Shown here: positions 1 to 5,198 of the stretch, piece after piece | Layout of the letters: every line of letters starts with the position of its first letter | Position numbering within the stretch: position 1 is the first letter of the stretch | From: Alphaproteobacteria bacterium MarineAlpha9_Bin7 | Lineage (GTDB): Bacteria; Pseudomonadota; Alphaproteobacteria; UBA7887 | Length of the DNA stretch: 7,136 bases | NCBI GenBank assembly: GCA_002938115.1 | Contig: PTKD01000105.1 | Span: forward strand, 1-7,136 | Direction of reading: 5' to 3' | The notes under the pieces: generated by a model | What the model saw: the letters and a program-made list of their open reading frames with translations, nothing else | What the model was told of the DNA's origin: nothing | The model's database searches: none | Position numbers and translations under genes: made by a program

Positions 1-113
1 GGGAATTGTTGGGTCGTTGTTTGGTTTAAATGTATTTAGAGAAACGTGCCGGCTACAGATGGCGCTGATACGTTGTCCTAAACGTGCCGAAAAGCATCGA
101 GCATAACTTGGGG
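1..113. other. Left-edge region upstream of the hydroxylase gene
   Basis: No gene can be assigned here. A plus-strand frame is open from base 2 to a TAA at 104-106. It could be the last 34 codons of an upstream gene cut by the window edge, but the peptide (ending in residues like RCPKRAEKHRA) is not recognisable. A second frame ends with TAA at 27-29. I see no convincing -35/-10 pair: TATTTA at 33-38 lacks a partner at proper spacing. Nothing else is supported. Confidence 0.3.
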
Positions 114-953
114 ATGCAGAATTTTATTCTCATGCATGAAGCACAAATTCGCGTATGTGTATTTGCAGGAATCTTTGCCGCTATTGCGCTCTGGGAGTTC
201 ATTGCGCCCCGTCGATTTCTTCGAGTATCGAGAATTGTTCGCTGGGCCAATAATTTGGGAATCGTGGTTATAAATACGATGATTCTCCGACTTCTGTTTC
301 CGACGGCTGCCGTCGGTGCAGCTATTTTTGCAACTTCATATAATTTTGGGATTTTTAACTTTGTACTGTGGCCTATTTGGATCGAGGTTTTGTTTTCCCT
401 CATTGTGCTTGATCTCTTGATTTATGCCCAGCATGTCATGTTTCACGCGTTTCCAGCTTTGTGGCGTGTGCATCGAATACATCATGCTGATATCGATTTT
501 GACGTTAGCACAGGCGTTCGATTTCATCCCATCGAGATACTGTTATCAATGATGATAAAAATGGCGGCAATTTGTGTGCTCGGTGCTGGGCCGTTAGCCG
601 TGATTATATTTGAGGTATTGCTTAATGGGACGTCGATGTTCAACCACGGCAATATCAAGTTGCCACAACTAGCCGATAAATGGGTGCGGTTCGTTTTGGT
701 CACTCCGGACATGCACCGTGTGCATCATTCCGTGATTGCTGAGGAGACCGACCGGAACTTTGGTTTCAACTTGTCTTGCTGGGATCGAATTTTTGGCACC
801 TATAAGGCGCAGCCAGATGTGGGCCACAGAAATATGACAGTGGGTTTGGAGCAATTCCGCGAACCACGGATGCAATCCCTTTGGAAACTGATTTTGATGC
901 CAATGCTCAACGAAAATGGGGTGTCGTCGCAAATTCACCGGAGAAAGAAATGA
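114..953 (+). CDS. Sterol desaturase / fatty acid hydroxylase family membrane protein
   Basis: Predicted integral-membrane di-iron oxygenase of the fatty acid hydroxylase superfamily, 279 aa from the ATG at 114. The three histidine clusters that bind the two irons are visible: HVMFH (H107, H111), HRIHH (H120, H123, H124) and HRVHH (H201, H204, H205). The family-typical RFHP (H138) and FNHGN (H178) are also present. Hydrophobic segments lie near residues 11-29, 47-73, 84-104 and 140-170, so the His boxes should face the cytoplasm. Such enzymes hydroxylate or desaturate lipid chains or sterol/carotenoid-type substrates; which one applies here cannot be told. Start choice: the ATG at 114 gives the family-like opening (short leader, then HEAQIR and WEFIAPRR). 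A GTG at 84 and an ATG at 132 are in frame, and none has a good Shine-Dalgarno. The gene converges with the leftward operon, 55 bp from the next stop codon, so it is a separate transcription unit. Confidence 0.88.
   Translation: MQNFILMHEAQIRVCVFAGIFAAIALWEFIAPRRFLRVSRIVRWANNLGIVVINTMILRLLFPTAAVGAAIFATSYNFGIFNFVLWPIWIEVLFSLIVLDLLIYAQHVMFHAFPALWRVHRIHHADIDFDVSTGVRFHPIEILLSMMIKMAAICVLGAGPLAVIIFEVLLNGTSMFNHGNIKLPQLADKWVRFVLVTPDMHRVHHSVIAEETDRNFGFNLSCWDRIFGTYKAQPDVGHRNMTVGLEQFREPRMQSLWKLILMPMLNENGVSSQIHRRKK
300..316. repeat. 17-bp palindrome inside the hydroxylase gene
   Basis: CCGACGGC-T-GCCGTCGG is a perfect 8-bp inverted repeat around a single central base. It lies inside codons for the second hydrophobic segment (PTAAVG, a peptide encoded on both strands because of the symmetry). 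As RNA the central bases must open to form a loop, leaving about a 6- to 7-bp GC-rich stem. No T-tract follows, so it is not an intrinsic terminator. It is probably chance or a protein-binding dyad. Confidence 0.6.
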
Positions 954-1008
954 CGGCTTATACTTATTTACAAGCGGTGGATTCGGCGTTTTGTTTGCGG
1001 TTGTGTTT
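954..1008. other. Convergent intergenic gap, no terminator seen
   Basis: These 55 bp separate the TGA of the hydroxylase gene (plus strand) from the TAA of the GFA-like gene (minus strand). Two transcription units end here, so a bidirectional terminator would be expected. I find only T-rich runs on the plus strand (for example T5 at 1006-1010) and no GC-rich hairpin in front of them. Confidence 0.5.
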
Positions 1009-1389
1009 TTATACGTTGTGTTGGAGAACGTCTACAGATGACTCCCAGTTTTTCCCATCAAAGGGCCTTATGTCAATTTTGTTGATGTCGACTTCATCGA
1101 GACAACGCGCATTCACCGAGTATCCATTGGGATGAGAGCGTGGGATATAAAACGATTTTATGCCGCAAGTAGCACAGAATTGGTGTTTGGCGGTGCCCGT
1201 GTTAAAGCGATACACAGTGAAGGCGGCATCACCTGAGAGCAAGCGAAAATCTGATGCATTTACAATAAGATGCAAAAATCCAGATTGATGACATATGGAG
1301 CAGTTACAGTCATAAACTGTTAGATGTTCAGAGGCAGAAACCTCGAAAACTATCCGTCTGCAGTGGCAACCTCCTTGATACATTGTCAT
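1009..1389 (-). CDS. GFA / CENP-V domain zinc-binding protein
   Basis: Small (126 aa) member of the GFA family, named after the glutathione-dependent formaldehyde-activating enzyme. The zinc-ligand pattern is complete: GGCHC (C8, C10), CNCSIC (C28, C30, C33), FCATCG (C72, C75) and the usual late ARCLD (C96). Most of the fold is covered by these motifs, so the protein is a single-domain, soluble, cytoplasmic version. It is shorter than the Paracoccus Gfa protein (about 190 aa). Function is uncertain: the formaldehyde-glutathione role described for Gfa has been questioned, and most family members are uncharacterised, so only zinc binding is a safe inference. The ATG at 1389 has AGGT about 7 bases upstream; a second ATG at 1383 is possible. 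The gene lies 49 bp after yciB on the same strand and could be the distal gene of the dapF operon or have its own promoter. Confidence 0.88.
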   Translation of the reverse strand: MTMYQGGCHCRRIVFEVSASEHLTVYDCNCSICHQSGFLHLIVNASDFRLLSGDAAFTVYRFNTGTAKHQFCATCGIKSFYIPRSHPNGYSVNARCLDEVDINKIDIRPFDGKNWESSVDVLQHNV

Positions 1390-1438
1390 GACATAAACCT
1401 ATTTTTAATAGCTTTCAGAAAAATTGTGGCAGAACGTT
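1390..1438 (-). other. AT-rich leader between yciB and the GFA gene
   Basis: A 49-bp gap on the minus strand. It contains the weak Shine-Dalgarno AGGT and a small dyad, CTATT-TTT-AATAG (plus-strand 1399-1411), that overlaps it. A TATTAA -10-like hexamer lies within the dyad, but no -35 partner was found, so a separate promoter is not supported. Confidence 0.35.
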
Positions 1439-1999
1439 TTAGTTTTTTGAACTAACCGAGCCAGACGAAATCATATGTCGATTGATTAAAGGCAATTGGG
1501 CCATGCTAAAGGCCACGGTAAGCGGCATGATGCCAAACAGTTTGAATTGGATCCAGAATTCAGTCGTCTGCGTTCTCCAAATTACTTCGTTGAGAAATGC
1601 AAGTACCAAAAAAAATATGATCCATCGACTGGTAAGTAACCGCCAGCCTTGGTCATGTAAATTCATCACTGAACCAAACAAGATTTTGAGCAATTGTACT
1701 CGCGTAACGAGGCCACCACTGAGAATTGCGGCGAACAAGAGATTAACGATGGTTGGTTTGAGTTTGATGAATGTCTCGTCCTGCAGTATCAATGTAAGGC
1801 CGCCGAACGCGAGCAGGAATAAACCCGAGACCAACGGCATGACCGGCAAACGCCTTTCGAGCAGCCACATTGATGGGACGGCGACGGCGGTAACTACCAT
1901 GAATGCTGCGGTGGCTGTGAAAATTCCGTAGCGCGCATTCGCAATGAAAAAAACGACAAGTGGGCCTATTTCTAGCAGTAGTCTAACAACCTGATTCAT
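1439..1999 (-). CDS. yciB: Inner-membrane septation/envelope protein YciB (IspZ)
   Basis: Polytopic inner-membrane protein of the YciB/IspZ family, 186 aa, the usual length (E. coli about 179). Family signatures seen are: LLLEIGPLVVFF (8-19), FGGLTLILQDETFIKLKPTIVNLLFA (65-90), GWRLLTSRW (118-126), FLNEVIWRTQ (135-144) and FWIQFKLFGIMPLTVAF...QLPL (148-171). About five or six hydrophobic segments cover nearly the whole chain. The family is linked to normal septation in Shigella and to envelope and elongation/division complexes in E. coli; the biochemical activity is unknown. The start ATG at 1999 overlaps the ftsY TGA as ATGA, and there is no clear Shine-Dalgarno (upstream GATTTAGAACAAAA), so translation most likely depends on termination of ftsY. 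An ftsY-yciB(ispZ) neighbourhood is typical of alphaproteobacteria. Confidence 0.95.
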   Translation of the reverse strand: MNQVVRLLLEIGPLVVFFIANARYGIFTATAAFMVVTAVAVPSMWLLERRLPVMPLVSGLFLLAFGGLTLILQDETFIKLKPTIVNLLFAAILSGGLVTRVQLLKILFGSVMNLHDQGWRLLTSRWIIFFLVLAFLNEVIWRTQTTEFWIQFKLFGIMPLTVAFSMAQLPLINRHMISSGSVSSKN

Positions 2000-2958
2000 T
2001 TTTGTTCTAAATCCGCCACATCAAGGTTCATTAGTCCGCACGCGAATTCATTTGCGTTGAAGGCACGTAAATCCTGAATGTCTTCGCCCACACCAACTGC
2101 ATGGATTGGCAGGTTGAAACGTTCGGCCAGCGCGACAACTATCCCTGCGCGGGCTGAGCCGTCGAGTTTGGTTATGACCAGTCCAGTAACCCCGATAGTC
2201 TTTCGAAAGGCATCTACTTGCGAGAGTGCATTTTGGCCTGTGGTAGCGTCAAGCACTTGCACCACGTCATGAGGGGCGTTGGCATCTACCTTGTGAAGAA
2301 CACGAGCAAGCTTGGCTAACTCATCCATCAGGTTAGACATGTTGTGGAGCCGACCAGCAGTATCGATTAGCAGGGCATCAAACCCCTCGGCGCGCGCACG
2401 TGTCACCGCATCATAAACCAACCCTGAGGGGTCAGAACCTGTATCACTGCGGATTACCTCGCACCTAGATTTTTTCCCCCACTCCACCAGTTGTTCTATT
2501 GCAGCTGCGCGAAAAGTATCAGCAGCAACAATACCAATTTTATCGCCGTTAATAATCATCTGCTTAGCAAACTTACCAACAGTTGTGGTTTTCCCGGTTC
2601 CGTTAACGCCAACAAACAAAACTACGTGGGGTTGATGCGATGGATTTAAAATAATTGGCACGGACAGGTATTGAAGTTTGTTGGCGATTTCTCGAGCTAG
2701 CACCAATCGAACTGACTTTTCGGAAGTGTTTTGATCAAATCTCCTTCTAGTGAGTGAGGCGCTAAAATCAGCTGCTACAGCCGGACCAAGATCAGCTGAA
2801 ATTAAAAGATCTTCGAGTTGCTCAAGGGCTTCCGTATCCAAACCGCGTTGCGTAAAAATTCTTGCGATACCATCCCCTAATATTGATGAGGACCTTTGCA
2901 GACCGGTCTTGAGTCGATCTAGCCAATTATCACGATAGTTTGGTGCATCGCCATTCAT
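1996..2958 (-). CDS. ftsY: Signal recognition particle receptor GTPase FtsY
   Basis: SRP receptor, which docks ribosome-nascent chain-Ffh complexes at the membrane SecYEG site. It is 320 aa and essentially only the NG domain: an amphipathic N-terminal stretch (NWLDRLKTGLQRSS, 11-24), a four-helix N domain to about residue 100, then the GTPase. Motifs: P-loop GVNGTGKTTT (117-126), AADTFRAAA (145-153), DTAGR (199-203), TKLD (263-266) and GVGE (289-292). The acidic A domain of E. coli FtsY is absent, as in many alphaproteobacteria, so the N-terminal helix is the likely membrane anchor. Odd residues: the G4 extension reads DGSARAG, where DG(T/S)A(K/R)GG is usual (first Gly replaced by A271), and the closing loop reads GEDIQDLRAF instead of a GExxxDLxPF form (D293, A299). 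The gene is coupled by ATGA overlaps to mtaB upstream and yciB downstream. Confidence 0.97.
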   Translation of the reverse strand: MNGDAPNYRDNWLDRLKTGLQRSSSILGDGIARIFTQRGLDTEALEQLEDLLISADLGPAVAADFSASLTRRRFDQNTSEKSVRLVLAREIANKLQYLSVPIILNPSHQPHVVLFVGVNGTGKTTTVGKFAKQMIINGDKIGIVAADTFRAAAIEQLVEWGKKSRCEVIRSDTGSDPSGLVYDAVTRARAEGFDALLIDTAGRLHNMSNLMDELAKLARVLHKVDANAPHDVVQVLDATTGQNALSQVDAFRKTIGVTGLVITKLDGSARAGIVVALAERFNLPIHAVGVGEDIQDLRAFNANEFACGLMNLDVADLEQK

Positions 2959-4214
2959 AATGTTTTGCCGACCAATGTTACTCCCTCAATTCCAACGATA
3001 TGCACTTGTTGTAGCGTTCCGGGGCGTTCAGTGGTGGATAGACGCACTGGAATATAATGTTTGGTTCGGCCCTGGCTTGGTTGTTCTACTAAAATTTCAG
3101 CTTGGTGGTCGAGATTCCGACGCAGTATGGCGGTGCGCATTTTAATGCCGGCTGCGCGTAACTGAGCCGCGCGAGCGCGCCGTATTTCGGTTGGTACCAT
3201 AGGCATGCGTGCCGCCGCAGTATTTTCGCGCGGCGAGAAAGGGAACACGTGTAGAAAACTAAGTTCGCATTCTTGAACTAGTGCAAGCGTTCGGTTGAAC
3301 ATGACATCGGTCTCGGTCGGAAATCCCGCTATGAGATCAGCTCCAAGTGTGACACCAGGACGCAGAGCACGCGCGCGGGCACAGCAATCCATCACTTTAC
3401 TGCGGTTGTGGCGCCGTTTCATTCGTTTCAAAATGAGGTCGTCGCCGGCTTGGATGCTAAAATGTAGATGCGGCATCAGGCGTGGCTCGCTTTGAAGAGA
3501 CGACCACAATTCTTCATCGATCGCGGCTGGATCTAAGGATGAAAGTCGCAAACGAGCCAATTTGGGCTCGGCTCGGAGTAACTGACGGATCAGCGTCCCG
3601 AGGCTTGGTTCGCCTGGTAAATCTCGGCCATACGAAGCGATGTCGACACCAGTCAAGACAATCTCTTGGTAACCAAAAGCAACCAGTTGCTGAGATTCGG
3701 TTAGTACATCTGCAATTGGAACGCTGCGGCTATTCCCGCGGCCAAATGGAATGATGCAAAAAGTGCAACGGTGGTTACATCCATTTTGGATTTGGACAAA
3801 TGCGCGTGCCCGTCCATCAAATCTTCCAACCATATGGGTGGTGGCTTCGGTCACGGACATGATGTCATTGACACGAACCCGCTCTCGGCGGGATACCTCG
3901 AAATAAGCTGGATCCAGCTTTTCCATATTACCGAGAATCTGATCAACTTCGGGCATTGCGCTGAAGGCTCTTGGTGATATCTGGGCAGCGCAGCCAGTGA
4001 CAATGATGTGGGCGTCGGGGTGCTTCCGTCGTGTGCGGCGGATTGCTTGTCGGGCCTGCCGTTCCGCTTCAGCCGTGACAGCGCAAGTATTCACTATTAC
4101 CGTATTTTTAAGACCAGCCGTAGTCGCGTTGCGGCGGATAACTTCTGACTCGTAAGTGTTTAATCGGCACCCAAAAGTTAATACTTCAGGTGCGAAGCTA
4201 GACTCAGATTTCAT
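2955..4214 (-). CDS. mtaB: tRNA t6A37 methylthiotransferase MtaB
   Basis: Radical-SAM methylthiotransferase that converts t6A37 to ms2t6A in tRNAs reading ANN codons. It is 419 aa, normal for the family. The domain order is complete. An N-terminal UPF0004 domain has the three cysteines for the auxiliary 4Fe-4S cluster (C16 in FGCRLN, C44 in NTCAVT, C75 in TGCAAQ). A radical-SAM core has CNHRCTFC (C146, C150, C153), LTGVDIASYG (187-196), LHFSIQAGDD (250-259) and KRMKRRH (263-269). A short C-terminal TRAM-like region runs from about 365 to the end. Assignment to MtaB rather than MiaB or RimO rests on the FGCRLN opening, the NGCNHRCTFCIIP form and the alphaproteobacterial position between dapF and ftsY. 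The ATG at 4214 overlaps the dapF TGA as ATGA, and the gene's own TGA overlaps the ftsY ATG the same way, so it should be translated with its neighbours. Confidence 0.94.
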   Translation of the reverse strand: MKSESSFAPEVLTFGCRLNTYESEVIRRNATTAGLKNTVIVNTCAVTAEAERQARQAIRRTRRKHPDAHIIVTGCAAQISPRAFSAMPEVDQILGNMEKLDPAYFEVSRRERVRVNDIMSVTEATTHMVGRFDGRARAFVQIQNGCNHRCTFCIIPFGRGNSRSVPIADVLTESQQLVAFGYQEIVLTGVDIASYGRDLPGEPSLGTLIRQLLRAEPKLARLRLSSLDPAAIDEELWSSLQSEPRLMPHLHFSIQAGDDLILKRMKRRHNRSKVMDCCARARALRPGVTLGADLIAGFPTETDVMFNRTLALVQECELSFLHVFPFSPRENTAAARMPMVPTEIRRARAAQLRAAGIKMRTAILRRNLDHQAEILVEQPSQGRTKHYIPVRLSTTERPGTLQQVHIVGIEGVTLVGKTL

Positions 4215-5041
4215 GTCAGTAGTGATGCCTCTATCTCGCCCACGAAAGTGATCGTGGCTGGTCCGGTCATTATAACATGGTCATTTTCTTGCCAGCGAAT
4301 ATAAAGTTTTCCACCGTCAAGCAGAACTTCGGCCTCACGTTCGCATATCCCTCTCCGATGAGCTGCAACCAAGGCTGCGCACGCACCTGTGCCACAGGCA
4401 AGAGTTAAGCCGGCGCCACGTTCCCACACTCTTAGTCGGATTTTACCGCGGGGATCGATGATGCTGGCAACGCCGATGTTGGCGTGTTTTGGGAAGATCG
4501 GGTCCGTTTCTAGGCTTGGTCCTAGTTTCTCAATCGGCACAGAGGACACATCATCCACAAAAAAAACTACATGAGGATTTCCTAAGTTAACTGCAGCTGG
4601 ATCTGAAAGGGAGCCCCTCACCAATTTGACGTGGAGGGTATCCTCCGGCGTTGCAAGCGGAATGTCTTGCCAAGAGAAGCGAGGTATTCCCATGTCGATA
4701 GCTATTAGCCCATCGCTCGTCGTGGTCGCATGCAACGTGTCGACGGCGGTTTCAAGAAGCGCACCGTCGGAATCGTTTTCCCGTATTGTCAGCAATGCAA
4801 CACATCGCGCCGCGTTTCCGCATGCTTCCGCTTCGCTTCCATCCGAATTTTGTATGCGCATGAACAGATCCGCCTTATCGGATGGTTTAAGCGTAATAAT
4901 TTGATCACAGCCGATTCCGGTCCGACGGTCAGCAATCGCACGTGCTTGATCAGCGCTTAGGTGCATTGGGGCGACTCGGGCGTCTAGTACAACAAAATCG
5001 TTGCCAAGGCCGTGCATTTTAGTGAATGAGCGTATTGTCAT
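4211..5041 (-). CDS. dapF: Diaminopimelate epimerase DapF
   Basis: PLP-independent racemase that interconverts LL- and meso-diaminopimelate, the last step before meso-DAP is used for peptidoglycan or decarboxylated to lysine. It is 276 aa, full length. Signatures: KMHGLGNDFVVLD (8-20), NSDGSEAEACGNAARC (65-80) with catalytic C74, NLGNPHVVFFV (152-162), ANIGVA (187-192) and ERGAGLTLACGTGAC (207-221) with catalytic C216. The two cysteines are the general acid/base pair of the family. Start choice: the ATG at 5041 gives MTIRSFTKMHGLGNDF, the normal length before the KMHGLGND motif. A TTG at 5065 would add eight residues and is less likely. No Shine-Dalgarno sits at useful spacing before 5041, but a -10-like TATAAC lies exactly where a leaderless transcript would start on this ATG. 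It is the first gene of the leftward operon. Confidence 0.97.
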   Translation of the reverse strand: MTIRSFTKMHGLGNDFVVLDARVAPMHLSADQARAIADRRTGIGCDQIITLKPSDKADLFMRIQNSDGSEAEACGNAARCVALLTIRENDSDGALLETAVDTLHATTTSDGLIAIDMGIPRFSWQDIPLATPEDTLHVKLVRGSLSDPAAVNLGNPHVVFFVDDVSSVPIEKLGPSLETDPIFPKHANIGVASIIDPRGKIRLRVWERGAGLTLACGTGACAALVAAHRRGICEREAEVLLDGGKLYIRWQENDHVIMTGPATITFVGEIEASLLT

Positions 5042-5077
5042 CCTGGCGTTATAGGACCGGTGCAACCTCTACGTCCA
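5042..5077 (-). promoter_or_regulatory. Candidate promoter of the dapF operon, leaderless geometry
   Basis: On the minus strand, TGGACG (5077-5072) and TATAAC (5053-5048) are 18 bases apart. They match the -35 consensus at 4/6 and the -10 consensus at 5/6. Six bases (GCCAGG) separate TATAAC from the dapF ATG at 5041, so transcription would begin at or next to the A of the start codon. This fits the absence of a Shine-Dalgarno. It is an inference from spacing and hexamer match only. Confidence 0.4.
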
Positions 5078-5105
5078 GTATTGTGATTTTTCGGAGAAGA
5101 GCGGG

Positions 5106-5111
5106 TTGACT
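5106..5111 (+). promoter_or_regulatory. Possible -35 element for ffh (TTGACT)
   Basis: TTGACT matches the -35 consensus at 5/6 and lies 88 bases before the ffh ATG. At 17-base spacing the -10 position (5129-5134, TCTCTT) is poor at 3/6, so this is only a weak promoter proposal. If used, the ffh mRNA would have a leader of about 60 bases that contains the dyad at 5147-5165. Confidence 0.2.
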
Positions 5112-5146
5112 TCGGGGCAAAGTTGGCGTCTCTTGCGTCGGCCTTT

Positions 5147-5165
5147 GGGACCGTGTGACGGTCTC
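5147..5165 (+). promoter_or_regulatory. Dyad/hairpin in the dapF-ffh control region
   Basis: GACCGT-GTG-ACGGTC (5149-5163) is a perfect 6-bp inverted repeat with a 3-base centre. Outer pairs G5148-T5164 (wobble) and G5147-C5165 extend it to an 8-bp stem in RNA. It lies 33 bases before the ffh ATG and about 108 bases upstream of the dapF ATG. No T-run follows, so it is not a terminator. It may be an operator read as DNA by a dimeric regulator of both operons, or a hairpin in the ffh mRNA leader. Confidence 0.5.
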
Positions 5166-5198
5166 CTGAAGTATCTTGTAACTAATTGGTTTATAATG

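Noticed and set aside
53..938. Minus-strand open frames beneath the hydroxylase gene
   Set aside because: They are shadows of a clear family gene on the plus strand and have no recognisable domains; the PTAAVG match in one of them comes from the palindrome.
114..1389. Hydroxylase and GFA-like gene as a joint lipid or aldehyde detoxification system
   Set aside because: They are convergent, so not co-transcribed, and neither substrate can be inferred. Adjacency alone is no evidence.
5042..5065. TTG start at 5065 for dapF
   Set aside because: It adds eight residues (LHRSYNAR) not expected before the normal DapF N-terminus. The AGAGG before it is only one base away, too close to act as a ribosome site.
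5106..5198. N-terminal extension of Ffh from a TTG at 5106 (30 extra residues)
   Set aside because: The family begins with MFD(S/N)L, which is exactly the sequence at 5199. The extension is not Ffh-like, has a rare start codon, and overlaps the dyad and the -35-like hexamer.
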